Assembly: GCA_033085395.1 (NCBI GenBank)
Contig: JANQBS010000296.1
Span: 1 to 43,975 of the forward strand
Source: Xanthoparmelia taractica
Taxonomy: Eukaryota > Ascomycota > Lecanoromycetes > Lecanorales > Parmeliaceae
Direction: 5' to 3'
Length of the DNA stretch: 43,975 nucleotides
Position numbers and translations under genes: made by a program. Of this stretch, positions 21,331-33,385 are shown piece after piece (within the stretch, counting starts at the first letter, position 1; each line of letters opens with the position of its first letter). Below the pieces are notes generated by a model. That model saw only the letters and a program-made list of their open reading frames with translations. It did no database searches and was not told the DNA's origin.

Positions 21331-23729
21331 TATAATTATAAGAGCGATGCGAAAAGAGTTAATCGACTTTAAAACGATTAAAAACGTCTAAAAACTTTTA
21401 ATACTCAAAAAAGAATTACTTCTTAACGTCGCTTAGATTCTAAATAGTAGTCTTTATTAGAAAAAAACTAATTTCCTTCGCTCTAGACTTAGCGTTATAT
21501 ATTATTTCTTAATTAATATCTTTTATCGATATTATGAATAATTAAGTCTTAAAGTACTTCGCCTATTTAATTAATATTATAAAGAAGATAATAGCGATAT
21601 TATAAATAGAGAATAAATAATTCTTAGATATAGACTAAAGACGAGTAAGAATCTTTAATCGAGATTTAATTAATTTAGAAGTCTCGATTAAAAATATCGA
21701 TTTCATAAATAAATAAGTAAGAGAAATAGAAGAAATTTATAATAAATAATCTCGAAAGAAAATAGAGTCGTTACTTATATTTAAAAATATATTAAAATAA
21801 TTTATTTATAATTTATTTAGAATAATTATATATTATCTTAAATTCGCTATAAGCATTAAGATTATAAGTTTCTTATATCTCGAAAAAATAAGATTTAAAT
21901 ATATAACGTAAATAATAAGTTTTTTACTAAGTTACTTATTATAGTCTTAAATTAGTCTAGGCTTTATAAGAGAAATAAGTTATATATTTAGTAGTTAATA
22001 AATCTCGTAAATTAGACGTTTATTAATAAACGCGTATTTAATAATCTTGATATCGATAAGAATTTAAACGTAATAAATCTTTTTTTAAAAAGTTAGACTT
22101 TCTCGAGCTAAAAACGATTTCGATATAAATAAGTTATATTAAGTCTCTTATAAATTATATAAGAATAGAATCTTATTTTAATTCGTAATTATAAATAAGA
22201 TTATAAATTTCTCGAATTAAATTATTTAGACTTCGATTTTATAAAATTCTCTTTATTCTAATTTTCTATCTTATTAATTCGATAAGAGAGTTAATATTTT
22301 AAATAAGCGAATAATAAGTATCTATTTTTATAATAAATATAGTAGATATCTTTCTTCTAATTCTTAATAGCTTTTCGCTATTATTACTTTATAGCGAGAG
22401 AAAAAAGATATCGAGAATTTAGATTCGTTCGAGAAAAGAAGATATTTATAAAATTAGATATAAACGTTATACACTTAAAGACTCGTATCTTATTTATTAT
22501 CTTCTTAACCTTCTTAACCTTCTTAATTATCTTTTTCTAATATATAATATAATATCTATTATTTATTCGAATTAAGAATACTTTTAAAGCGAATATCGTG
22601 ATAAACTCGATAGAGAAGTTAGCTTAGACTGTATGAAAATAAGAGACGAGCTTCTTATTTATATCCCGAAGTTAAGTTTTATTTAATATATTTAACTTTA
22701 TAATAAGACGTTTAAAGTTTTAATAGAAGTCGCTAAATAAGAGATCTTTTTATTTTAAGACCTTATATTTGTAGACTCTATTTACTTTATAATTCGAATT
22801 CTTAAATAACTTCTATAAATTATTTAAAATCTTATCGATAATTTAATAAAGATCGAAGCTTAGATAATAAAATCGAGTATAGATAACTTTAGCTACTTTC
22901 TTATTAGTGCGTGACTTAACGTAAGCGATTCTAGTTATCTTATTATCGAAATAATCTTAATTAATCTTCAACTTATTAGATATTTAATTAATTTAATTAT
23001 CTTATTAAGATTCTTTATTATTAATTAATATTAAAAAATAAAAGAACTTTTCGAAGCGTCTAATTAAGATTTAAATTTATATTAAATTAATAAATTTCTT
23101 ATAAGATCTTCGAAGTTAATATTAAAGATTCTATATTTATTATTAAAGATAATTACGAGCTAATTAAGCTTAATCGAGTGTAATTCTAATCTTCTTCTTC
23201 TTCTTCTTCTTCTATTCTTTTTTATATTTTAACTTATAACTTAAATTTTCTTTAAATAAGAAATCGTATAATTAAATAACTTTTACTTTGAGATCGCGCT
23301 ATTCGCGAAGCTCGTTTAGAATAATTAAAAACTCTTTAAGGTTCGTATTAGTTTACTAAATTAGCTATTTTTAAATAACTATATTTTAAACGAAGATTAG
23401 ATTCTTAAACGCGCGAAGAATATTTCTAGATAATATAGACACTCGTCGATTTAAAGTATTTCTAAGATAACGTTCTAAATTAAGAAATAGCGTAGAATAG
23501 ATTACGAGATCTATTCTCGTCTAAGAATCTCTCGCGTCTTACTTATTATTACGAGATATTCTATAAAGATTATAAATAGATCGTTAAGTGTATAATATTA
23601 AGATATCGTTCGATTTTAAAAGAAAATAATAATTTTCTCCGAATTTTTAAATAGAATTACTTTTTTATATAAAACTCGCTCGAGCCGAGACTAAAATTAA
23701 TACGATAAGAACGAACTTCACTAAGTTTA
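21331..23729 (-). pseudogene. Upstream Gag-protease part of element C
   Basis: By position this should encode protease and Gag. I recognise no catalytic triad or zinc knuckle. A (CTT)n run at 23191-23213 would give a run of Glu or Lys codons on the coding strand. The sequence is strongly RIP-altered with stops in all frames, and element D inserted at its upstream end. Confidence 0.4.
23191..23213. repeat. (CTT)n microsatellite
   Basis: A run of almost eight CTT units inside element C, reading as GAA/AAG/AGA on the coding minus strand, probably an acidic or basic low-complexity segment of Gag. Confidence 0.85.
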
Positions 23730-23734
23730 TAGTG

Positions 23735-23878
23735 TGTAACAGCAAAGGGAGTATTTAGTTAGTGGGGTGTCTAATTCTTAATTATTCTAAGTTGGAAAAT
23801 TTTATCTAAGTCCCAGCCTATCAAGCACTTACCTTAGCTGATTTCTTGCTTGGCTTAGCAAGTGCGTTTCTCGTGATA
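23735..23878 (-). repeat. 3' LTR of element D
   Basis: Plus strand TGTAACAGCAAAGG to CTCGTGATA (CA mutated). The right half holds arms AAGCACTT...AAGTGC that can fold. The 144-bp length equals the partner. Confidence 0.94.
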
Positions 23879-23900
23879 GCATTCGCCGAGATAGAAGAAA

Positions 23901-23918
23901 AAGCGAGCGATCTCGCTT
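23901..23918. other. GC hairpin upstream of the 3' LTR of element D
   Basis: AAGCGAGCGATCTCGCTT has a 7-bp stem AAGCGAG/CTCGCTT. It lies 22 bp inside the 3' LTR, at nearly the same place as the related hairpins in B (16760) and F (37012). Confidence 0.7.
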
Positions 23919-24389
23919 GTTATATATATGTTGAAGTAAAACTTTGCTAATCAAGCAAATAAATTCGTTAATAATAGTATATTAAAATTAACGAAGAGTT
24001 AGTAGTAGTGATATTCTTTCGATAGTAATAGTGAGGTCTTTTCGATGATTAAATTATATAGTTAGAATATTAGTTAGTAATCAAATAACAATAATAATAA
24101 TGCAATTAATTCTTCATGTCATAAAATAACGATTATATATTGCTTTCTTTAATAATTATATAAACATTATCGAGTAGAGAGAAATATATCTCGGTCGATA
24201 ATACTCGTTAAACGCTTAAATACGACGATAAGATGAGTAGGCGTAGTGTAAGTATTATTCAGATATAATATTGCTATAATATTAAGCGTGTTTAATGCTT
24301 TCTATTTTAATAAAGTAGCGATATTATACTTTTTAAAACGATCTCTCCTTTTTGCGAGTGGCTAAAAAGACGGAGTTGAGATTATAGAA

Positions 24390-25800
24390 GTGAGTGTAAT
24401 AGCTCGAATTCTAGCTGCTTTCTCCTTATATTTCTTTATCAACTTAAGAGCATTATTAAGATCCTTTATATTATATCACTAATTATATTTAGAATTATAT
24501 TTCTTTTATCTTACTAGATATTCTATAGTTAGATTATATTTCTTCTTAATAATTCGTTTATTGAGAAGTCACTTAATTTCTAAATTAATAATATTATTAT
24601 TATTAATAGAAATAGATAAGATATATTAAGATCGAGAGCGTTGAAAAGAATCGTTCTCTGGCGTAGAATAAGACTTTAATTATACTATCGTAAAAATAGA
24701 ATAAACTCTTTATTCTATAGAAATAGTAAGTCTATAAATAAATCTATCTATTCTATTTATTATCTAAAAAGAATTAATATACTATTATAATAGCTTATTA
24801 ATAATGTTAAGAATAGAGAGGATTTTATAGTCTTTATGTAATCGAAGAAGCGTCTATTCTCTTATTCTAAGAAATATTAATTAATATTTTCTATCGTAAT
24901 GAAATTTATTAGATATTTAAGTAAAATCGATAATATCTTTAACTATAATTCGTGTAGAGATATAATCGATTTTGACTAATAAACGAAGCAAATCCAAAGA
25001 TTTGTTTAAAGTAAAATTATAAATTACTTCGCTCGACGTAATCTTAGAAGAGACGAAGTTATTTAAAAAAGTTTATATTTATAATAGAACTTTCGATTAT
25101 AAGAAAGATTTATTAAGAGTATATACGAAGTATTTTAGAGCTATCTCTGCAATCTAATTAGTGCGTTCGCTCGTATTATTAGTCTATAAATAATAGACTA
25201 TTAAATAAAGTAGAGAAATCTTTAATAGTTTAAAAAGCGATTTCTAGAGCTTCGAAAAGAATTTTCTATCTCGATCGCTAATAATAGTCTTTAAGATTCT
25301 TTAATTAATAATATTAAATTAATTTAGAAGTACTTTTATCTAATTAGATACTTTTTAGATTAACTTATCAAAAATTAATTAAATAGCTTTTATAAACTTA
25401 TAGATAATAGATATAATGCAATTTAACTTATAATTTAATAGAGATAATACTAGGATAAAGTTAATAATTAGAGTATAAAAAGGCACGGGCGAAGATGAGA
25501 TTAGCTGCAAGCTATTATAAGATACATATCTTCTTATTTATAGAATTAAACACTCTAGATAATATCGAATAAATTCTTATAAGTGCTTTATAATTTTATA
25601 AATATATTAGGATAAGATAACGATCTCGTAGCATCTCTAAAAGTTAGAATATTCTTTCTTATGTGTTAAAGTAAGAATATCTTTTATTAGCAAGAAAGAA
25701 ATATAAAGTTATTATTAATTAATAGTTCTATTAATATAAAAGATAAGATCTCGCTATATTTCGTAAGTGAGATACTCTTCTTGCTATAGACTTTATTATT
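24390..25800 (-). pseudogene. Integrase with chromodomain, element D
   Basis: The position is set by spacing from RT compared with B. The chromodomain is directly readable at about 24400-24600: LEIK*LLNKRIIKKKYNL, then IEYLVR*KKYNSKYN*WYN and IKDLNNALKLI. This matches 'WEIEKLLNKRIIRKGxxxxIEYLVRWKGYGPEYDEWYNxKDL', with Trp codons changed to stops. The catalytic core between 24900 and 25700 is heavily altered and I did not locate each acidic residue. Confidence 0.75.
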
Positions 25801-26079
25801 TTTATTATTAATTTTCTTTCGGCCGAGACGAAAAATAGGGGTTAATATTAGTAGCTAAGAGATGCTTTTTTCGCATAAAAGGCAAAGAAGCTATATTCTC
25901 GCTAAGACTATTATTAGCATCAAGCTATATAGAAATCCTTTTCTAATAATTATCTTATTAATAGTCTTAAATATATTTTTTATAAAATAAATTACTTATT
26001 TCTATTAAGCTTGCGATATAGAGAGTATCTAACTTCGAATAATAATAAGATAGCGAATTATCTCTATTTAGACTTATAA

Positions 26080-26560
26080 GCCTTAATAGAGCATTAGGCA
26101 TAATATGCTCTTTGCTAGGTTTGTGAGAGATAGCTAGATTAAACTATCTCAAGAATTAAGCAGCTCGAATTAAGCGAATATTTATTCTTATTATTAATGT
26201 GATTAAAATAATCGAATTTTACTTTATAATATTAATAATAATAGAATAATCTATCTATATTCTTATAGGATACTTTAAAGATTTAATTATATATCTTATT
26301 TTCTTTAGATATCAAATAAGGCCAGTAATCTCCAATTTCGTAAATTAATAATTTCTTTCTACTGTAGTTAGAAGCCTTAATAGAAAAAGAATAGGCTTCG
26401 TCTCTACACGAGAGAGTTATTTACTCTTATATATCTTTAATTTAATATAAAAAACTACTATCTTAAAATTAAATTCTTTCGAGATATTTAAATTAATTTA
26501 TAAGGTTCGAGTATTATTAAAATATATTAAAATTATTGATTAAAATAATATTTTTTGAAG
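26080..26560 (-). pseudogene. RNase H of element D
   Basis: Blocks INLNISKEFNFKIVVFYI and KPILFLLRLLTTVERNY, then FTKLEITGLI*YLKKIRYI, match the same blocks of B ('IDLDASKEFGFG', 'PILFLSRxLTPAERNYWPTELE', 'VWVxKKIRHLI'). D and B thus belong to sister lineages. Catalytic Asp codons appear as Asn and the frame has stops. Confidence 0.85.
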
Positions 26561-27330
26561 AAGCTAAAAAGAAGTTAATTGCTTCTTCGACGCTATAGAT
26601 AGTCTTATTTAGAAGCGTATTATTTTCGCTAACGTTCTAAGTTCGAAGCTTTTCTAAGAAGTAGCGTTTTAAGATTTTATAAGGGCTATGCTAATTATGC
26701 ATAGAAATAAATATATTAACGTAGATAGTTAGTTAATCTTAGATAGTGTTCGAGTTCTCTTAAAATATTAAAATATTATAAATTTAAGATAACTTTGAGC
26801 TTATCTTCTAATAATATTAAGTCGAAAGAATTAATTTTTCTATTTAGTAAATTAACGTTCGAATATCTTAGAAAGACTTTTATAAAAGAAATAGTAATAT
26901 TAAATCTTATAAAAAGCTCGAATAATTAACGAAGGTCTTATAAGTGTTGCTGAAATGTTTTAGTACTCGTAATTACATTATTAACGTAGACTTTTATATT
27001 AGAAATATATCGTAAAATCTTATTAATTTAACGCTAAATATAAGTAATTGAATTTATATAATTTATAATTAAAACATTAAAAATTTCTTAATCTCTATAA
27101 CTTATAATAGTCTATATATAGCGATAGTTTAAATACACTCGCTATTAATAGAAAAAGAAAGTAGTATTATTTATTAAGATAAAACTATAATTAGTTAATA
27201 TCTCGATTATATTCTATTAAAGAGATACTAAATATATATCTTAAAGTAGTAAATTATTTAAATCTCGAATATTAATTATTAATCTCTTTTTAATAATATT
27301 ATTAAGTAATATTTTTTATATAACGAATAT
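26560..27330 (-). pseudogene. Reverse transcriptase of element D
   Basis: VYVNNVITSTKTFQQHL lies at about 26940-26990. YVNN is the YVDD catalytic box with both Asp changed to Asn; the codons YVNNVI are 26971-26988. Downstream are LFELFIRFNITIS and YSNVNLLNRKINSFDL, matching 'LFELLExYNISLSPKKxFIGYPxVxLLG'. Upstream, near 27380-27440, is the region leading to 'FSYPVFVV'. No deletions are apparent. Confidence 0.87.
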
Positions 27331-27789
27331 CGAATAGAAGAAGAATATAGAATTCTTAGTTTATTTAAGTCTTTTTTATTCGTGTAGCTTATTAAAGACT
27401 TTATCGATTATTTCTCGATCTCGTATACCTAAGAAATAGATCTTAATCTTTTTATTAATCTTAATTTATTAATTATTTTTTAGCGAAAGCTTTATTTATT
27501 TCTCTTCTAATATCTTAATAAAGTTAGTATTTTATTAGATCTATAAGAATTCGTTAATTAACTCGATTAATATAGTTCTAGCCTATATATTCTCGAATAT
27601 TATAACTTTATTTGATAGCTTAGTTTCTTTAGCTAGTAAGGAAGTTAATTAATTTAAGCTTAAATTTATGCTTAAATTTATAACTATTTTTATTAAGGCG
27701 AATTCAGGTTCGATATTAGTTTAAAAGTAGTTTTCGTAATTTATTTCGAGAATACTTTCAAGCCTTAATTTCCTTGAAATTTAAATAAA

Positions 27790-28480
27790 TATATTAGACT
27801 TATTTTAAATTAGAATTCCAGTTATCGTATAATTAATTAAGTAAGTAAATATTATTAACTTTATCTATGCTGGCTTAAATAAGAAATTATAATTATTAGA
27901 TAGATTAATTTCCTTAATTAATAGAATTATCTCGCTATACGAAGGCACGAAAATAGATAATTTAATATAGATCTTTCTTTGAATAAACTCGCCTCGAGGT
28001 CGAGTAGTAATATTAATCGTGATGCTATAACTATTAATCCTTGCCTTCTTATTAACTATATTAATAATAATTCCTTCGAGCCTAATAATATTATTTTCAA
28101 TAAGCATTTTGACACGCAAGTTATTAATAATATGCAATTCTCTGCGTAGATATATAAGTATTTTCCGACCTTAATTATTAATTCCGGGAAGATAGATATC
28201 TTGCGTAATATACTTCGAAGTCTCGTACTTAGAAGCACCAACCTCACGCACTCGCAAAGGTGTTACTATTTTAAAGATAGCTATATTCGAACACTACTAA
28301 GAATATTATGCTCTATCTATTAAGCTCACATTATATTTGATATTAATATAAATCTTATTCTCTTAATTAGTAGAATCGAGCTTAACTTTAATTATAGCGT
28401 AAATTTAATTTTAAAAAGTAAAATTATTTCTTAAATTTTAATTAGAAGCTATAAACTTAATAATTTTAGGTTACTTATTA
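27790..28480 (-). pseudogene. Aspartic-protease region of element D
   Basis: From 28480 the reading gives a damaged FRxWxYA motif (F*N*IYAIIK), IYINIKYNVSLID (active site 'CVDTGxxVSLID' with Asp changed to Asn), and TPLRVREVGASKYETSKYI. It then enters the open frame 27865-28137, with LRRELHIINNLRVKMLIENN just before and within it, ending VPSYSEIILLIKEINL and FLFKPA. This domain is the best preserved of the element. Confidence 0.85.
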
Positions 28481-28539
28481 GCGAAGAGCTTTTTAAGTTA
28501 CTTATCTGAGTTAAAAGACACTACTTCGTTAATATAAAC

Positions 28540-31090
28540 GTGCTTTTTAAAATAGTTAATACGTAAATATTTATGTAATTTAATCTTAGATAAAAAGAAT
28601 TCTTAATAGTTTTAGTAGTAGATTTCGATCTCTATAAAGTTAGTAAATTAATTATTATTTAATTATATAAAAAGCTTAGAATTATATTTAGAATTAGTAT
28701 AATATATCTTATTCTTATATTAGTCTTCGTCTATAAAGTAAAAGTGCTTAATATTAATATTTTCTTTCTAATAGTTCGAACTTTAGACTTGTTCGTTATA
28801 TTCTAATTTAGTATTTTCGTTAATAATAAATATCTAATAGATAGCTACTTTTAAACGATTTGTAGCATTAAATTAAAATCTTTAATTATTTTAATTTTAC
28901 TAAAAATCTTAAATTAATATTAATCTTAAAGAAAACTATTATTAATTATTAAATAAAGATCGATTCGAGATCGAATTTAATACGTTTAATACGGCGATTT
29001 ATAGAGATTAACGAGGTTAAGCGTTTTGCTGTGAATTTAAATAAGTATTTTAATTATTAAATTAACGAGAAGATAGCTAAGTTAATTAAGCGTTTTAACT
29101 ATTATATTAATTATTAAATTAACGCTATTAAAAGTAAGATCGCTAATATTAATTATTAGAACCTATACTTTGCTAAGATCGAGATTAAAATTATTAAGAA
29201 AATTGCGATTATATACGAGATTAATATTAATTAGAAATATCTTTATTGCTATCACTTCGACCTTAAGAAGAATAATTTTAAGAAGATCTCGTAAAGATAT
29301 TCCCCGAAGAAGAAGAAGAAGAAAATTTATATATTCTCGAGTTATATCTACTTGCATAAATTCATTAATTATACTTAAGATTATTTATCTTCTTAAGAAA
29401 ATTATGCAAAATAATTCGATTCTTTAATCTTCTCAAATTATATCTTAGCTTAATATTTAAGCTATTATAAATTACATTAAGCTAATTTTTAACGCTAATT
29501 AAATCGATATTTTTCGAAGCACGTAAGATCTTTTATACGTATTCTCGAGGCTCTCTTTTATCGATAATATCTCTTAAGATATATCTTTTCTTTAATAACG
29601 AATTAATAATTATATTAATAGATATCTTAAATCGTTCGATTAGTATTCTCTTTCACTTATTTAAACTATTTTCGAGCTTTATAAGACGCTTATTATTATT
29701 AAAAAGCTCACTTAATTATTATTTCAAAGCAGACTCTTTAAAATAAGTCTAGAGATTTATACGAATAAGCTTATTATCTTTAATGCTAGCTACGTTACGA
29801 GTATACTTTAAAAATAAATATATCTCCCGAAAGTAAGTCTTCTTTAATATATGCTCCATTAAAAAAGTATCGAAAGTTATTGACTTATCCTTATATATCG
29901 GGTTAAAGAATCCCATATTATTAATATTTTATCTACTAACTAATATCGGTGCTGTTTCTATAATATTAATATTATTCTATCCTGGCGATTCTCGCTCACT
30001 AGGCGATCTAGATACGCTACGTAGAAGGCCTTATAGAGCAATTTATTATTGCTGGGAAAAGCCAGTATTCTATTAGTTAATCTTATTATTTTTAGTCATA
30101 TTAAAGTTATTCGAAGTATCTCTAGAAGTAGAATTTATGCTTAAATTTGAAGTAGAATTTATACTTAAATTTAAAGTAAGATTTATGCTTAAATTTAAAG
30201 TAGAATTAATAGAATTAGATATAGTGATAGAAGGATCTCTAATAGAACTTTTCAAGAATAATAAACGAGATATATCGCCGATAGAAGAAGGTTCTCTTAG
30301 TCTTCTTAATAACTAAATATTAATCTTAAATCTAATTAGAGTAGCCTTAAAAATTAATCGATTAAGTACTTAACTAATAGATTAGTTTAATAACTTAATA
30401 GATATAGAACAAGCTCTTACACGTGCGTCACGAGCTAATAAAGCTACTTCTCTTACGATCTCTAAAGGCCTAAAATTAATCTTAACGATATCGATAATAA
30501 ATTATTTAATATCGTCGATAATAAGACTAATAAAAGCGTGCTCGAAGTATAGAAATTCGTCTATTTAAAAGATTAAAATAATAATATCTCGAGAAATAGG
30601 GTTTAGAGCTAACGGAGTTAAAATAATAGTAATCTTCTCGATAATTGAAATAGAATAATAGCGATTTTCTTAATAACGAAGAGATAGTATTATATTAATA
30701 ATCGAGAGATAGGATTTAGAGCTAATAGGATTAGAATAATAATAATCTTCTTAATAACGAAGAGATAGTGTTATATTAATAAGAAGATTCTCATTAATAT
30801 AAAGATATATATTATAAATATTAAAGTTCTCTTTATTATGCAATTAAATAGTATAATATTTCCTTTCTTTTTTAGTAAAGATAGTAAGATAAGTAGTTTA
30901 AAGGGGGCGGCAACGTGCTTAAAAGAATAGTGATATTATCTATAATAATAGCAATATAGTGATATAGCAATAATAAGTGAGTTATAGCGATAATAGTGAT
31001 AATAGTGAGTGTGAGGAAGAGTTTGATAAGTTCTTTAACGAACTTAATAAGATTTCGATCGTTCGGGTAAGAATTCCGATGATTTTATAT
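28540..31090 (-). pseudogene. Gag of element D with finger and octapeptide repeats
   Basis: Near the N-terminus an open frame (30073-30255) encodes a Ser/Asn/Thr/Leu-rich segment with three 24-bp repeats. The capsid-like core is at about 29600-29850, with YLFLKYTRNVASIKDNKLIR matching 'YLFVERxxDLAxIKGxELVR', then FKESALK. A Ser- and Gln-rich part follows (29160-29420, TAA/TAG at former Gln). The finger YY*NY*EFFLSKIKLHKYLR is at about 28555-28625, C-x2-C replaced by Tyr. Start and end are approximate. Confidence 0.78.
30128..30199 (-). repeat. Three 24-bp tandem repeats in Gag of element D
   Basis: Units at 30128-30151, 30152-30175 and 30176-30199, of the type GTAGAATTTATGCTTAAATT plus four bases, differing at one to three sites. 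Each encodes about NLSINST on the coding strand. The equivalent part of E (about 34340-34395) has shorter, diverged units. Confidence 0.85.
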
Positions 31091-31209
31091 ATGGATCTCA
31101 TCAGATAGGATGCAGTTCTCCGCGGAGAAGGGTTATTTTAACGAATACGACAAGTACTAATTAAGCGAAGCAATAATAGAGGATCTCCTAAAATAGCTAC
31201 AGTTATTTA

Positions 31210-31222
31210 GGCGTTGCTACCA
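31210..31222 (-). other. Primer-binding site of element D
   Basis: Minus-strand TGGTAGCAACGCC, three bases inside the 5' LTR. It is the unmutated form of the site seen in B, E, F and T, and it fixes the transcription direction of D as leftward. Confidence 0.85.
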
Positions 31223-31225
31223 TAC

Positions 31226-31369
31226 TATAATAGCAAAGGGAGTATTCAGTCAATGAAGTGTCTAATTCTTGATTATTCTAAGTTGGAAAATTCTATCTAA
31301 GTCCTAGCCTGCCAAGCACTTGCCTTAGCTGATTTCTTGCTTGGCTTGGCAAGTGCGTTTCTCGTGACA
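31226..31369 (-). repeat. 5' LTR of element D
   Basis: Plus strand TATAATAGCAAAGG (TG mutated) to CTCGTGACA, followed by the target duplication TAGTG. Inverted arms GCACTTGCC (31315-31323) and GGCAAGTGC (31348-31356) can form a hairpin. Confidence 0.94.
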
Positions 31370-31374
31370 TAGTG

Positions 31375-31925
31375 AGTGCCCTAGATCGATTAAAATATAA
31401 GTAATAATTATTTAAATAAGATGTGCTTATAGACGAATAGACTTTAGAGAACGCTCTATTAATGCGGGGCGTCGAGAAGTAAGTTATATAAGTAATTTTT
31501 GTTAGAGTATATACATGACTTTAATTGCTATACTAATTAATAATAAAACGACTAAATCGTGTTAAAAATACGTTCAGAGCACACTAATCGATAAACTAAT
31601 CGCGTAACTTATAATCGCATTATAGAGTTAAGTGTTAAGTAGATATTAAGATTATATTACGCTATTAATGTTTAACTATAAGAAAAGAGACACTTCGTAT
31701 AATTTAAGAACTATCTTACTACAATTTCTTTAATCTCGCTTATTTATAAGCCTTTAATAATTTCATATAATTTAGATCTTCTAATAGTACGTTCGTATAA
31801 TTTAAGAGATATCGATTCTAAAATAGTGCGTGTTAGTGTCTTTCGAAGTCGTCGATTATATCGTAAACGAATTCTTTTAACTCGCACGTCCCACGAGCGT
31901 AATAAGGAAATAAGACTTAATTTAA
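31375..31925 (-). other. 5' leader and start of Gag of element C
   Basis: Part of C between the D insertion and the 5' LTR of C. It is less A/T-rich than 21331-23729 in places. I see no open frame, no copy of the shared primer site next to the LTR, and no recognisable domain. Confidence 0.5.
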
Positions 31926-32108
31926 TATTAGAACTATAATTAGAATAAGTTAATAATAATATATAACAAATAAATTAAGTCTAGGGAGGAACTATCTATC
32001 TAGGAAGAAATATCTATAAGGAACGCCCAGGCCTATAGAGGCTAGTCCCGATTGGGAAGGTAAGCCGACTTGGTGTTGTAGACCTATGTGGTCGTCACAC
32101 TCGTAACA
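31926..32108 (-). repeat. 5' LTR of element C
   Basis: 183 bp, plus strand TATTAGAAC (TG mutated) to CTCGTAACA, followed by CTTTT (32109-32113). Its right half is almost free of RIP-type change, unlike the partner at 19164-19346. Confidence 0.93.
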
Positions 32109-32113
32109 CTTTT

Positions 32114-33209
32114 TATAATTATTTTAAAAGTTATTATTATTGTAAAGATTAATATAAAGTCTATTATAAGTATTATAAATTTAATAAAAGTAAACTTCGT
32201 TACTTTTATAATAGTTAGATCTAAAATCTTATTAAATAAATTTAAGTTACTAGAATTCGATTTTCGCGACTAAAAATACGCTACGCTAAAAATTAATTAA
32301 TTCGATATTAGCTATTTATATATATTCGATAAATAAACTAAGATTTATCTAAATAATAATTATTTTATAATATTAATTAATAGAGTTTATCTTAAGACGA
32401 TATTATTAAATATTACGATTAAAAAGATATTATCTTTAATTTCTATTCGCGAAGTAAATAGCAAGATTACTCGGATTACTAATTAAGTAATAATCGATAC
32501 TATTATTATAAAGATTTATATAATCAATAATCTAAAGATTAATCTACTTATAAATAATAATACTCTTAAGCTATAAACGATATCGATTAATTACAATTCG
32601 AAGATCGTTCGAATTGAATCTTATTAAGATCTTATCGCTTTAATCGAGATACGAGCTCGTCTATAAGCTAATATTAAACGAATAATAAAAATAAAAATAA
32701 TTATTATAATATCGACTTATTTTACGACTAAGATATTTATAATATATAATAATAATATTTCTAATAATAGAGACTTTCTCTGCGAGTTCGAATACTTTTA
32801 GAATCTTAAATTAAGAGAAAAAATACTAGCTTATCTAATTAACTTCTCTATATTATTTATTTAAATCTTTAACGTATATAACGTATTAATACTATTATCT
32901 TATAAAGTATATATTAATTCGATTATCGAGTCTAAGTAGAAAGATACTTATATAATAGTATTAATATATATCTCGCTTATCGCTAATAATACTAGTTCTT
33001 AAAAGAAGACTCTATAAAAGAGTATTATACTTATTATAATAGCTTATACGACTATAGCGACGTCTTTAATAGATTATTATAAAGTAACTTCTTCTAAAGT
33101 TAATTTATTAATTACGTTCTTTAACTTATCTTTTATCTCTTCGATAATTATAAATTTAATATTAAAATATATTATATATAATAACGTTATAATTTATAAT
33201 ATATCTTAG
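32114..33209 (+). pseudogene. Relic G, second part: gypsy protease region
   Basis: The reading shows FDFRD*KYATLKIN near 32255-32295, the FRxWxYA motif with Trp changed to stop. Then comes IILINRVYLKTIL, equivalent to the active-site-proximal 'VTLIDRxFL', near 32365. Weaker matches to the later protease segments ('NLKANMLIG', 'DRDFLFE', the last near 32760-32790) follow. It continues the Gag end at 18411-19158 across the whole of element C. RT is missing, because element E begins at 33210. The assignment is by motif order and is moderately sure. Confidence 0.6.
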
Positions 33210-33369
33210 TGTCACGAAATCGCGCTTACTAAGTTAATTAAGATCGACTAAGGCAAGTGCTTGGCTGACTGGGCTGGCTGACTTATATAGAAATTTTCAA
33301 GTTTTCAACTTAGAATAATCAAGACTTACACACTCACTTGACTGACTAAATACTCTTATTGCTCTTATA
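33210..33369 (+). repeat. 5' LTR of element E
   Basis: It starts TGTCACGAAATCGCGC and ends GCTCTTATA (CA mutated). Shared blocks with the D LTR include CTAAGGCAAGTGCTTGGC and CAACTTAGAATAATCAAGA. Several indels separate them, so E is a different subfamily. Confidence 0.85.
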
Positions 33370-33372
33370 GTA

Positions 33373-33385
33373 TAATAGCAACTCC
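33373..33385 (+). other. Primer-binding site of element E
   Basis: TAATAGCAACTCC, three bases after the LTR. It equals the D site except for two G-to-A changes and one G-to-T. Confidence 0.7.

Larger units (their letters stand above)
23735..31369 (-). mobile_element. Element D: full-length chromodomain Ty3/gypsy nested in element C
   Basis: The 144-bp LTRs (23735-23878 and 31226-31369) have the perfect target duplication TAGTG (23730-23734 and 31370-31374). A primer-binding site beside the right LTR shows that coding runs leftward: Gag, finger, protease, RT, RNase H, integrase, chromodomain. At 7.6 kb it is full length but dead through stops. LTR differences (about 16) are all transitions, in both directions, so each LTR was mutated separately. 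E is a related copy in opposite orientation starting 1.84 kb away. Confidence 0.95.
19164..32108 (-). mobile_element. Element C: Ty3/gypsy retrotransposon, split by a MITE and by element D
   Basis: The 183-bp LTRs at 19164-19346 and 31926-32108 are flanked by a perfect target duplication CTTTT (19159-19163 and 32109-32113). RT, RNase H and part of integrase read on the minus strand, so the 5' LTR is at the right. Removing D with one copy of its duplication (7640 bp) and the MITE (about 276 bp) leaves roughly 5 kb. This is short for a gypsy element because the integrase core is missing at the MITE. Its LTR termini (TGTTACGA on the minus strand) differ from the TGTCACG start of B, D and E, and I see no copy of their primer site. 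Confidence 0.93.

Noticed and set aside
29163..29427. Overlapping frames on both strands in element D
   Set aside because: Both are shadows. The true Gag frame is the Ser- and Gln-rich one with RIP stops.
30120..30206. CRISPR-like tandem repeats
   Set aside because: Units abut with no spacers and are coding repeats in a retrotransposon Gag of a eukaryote.
32088..32273. 61-codon frame across the right end of element C
   Set aside because: It starts in the C LTR and runs into relic G; the FRxWxYA frame of G is the meaningful one.
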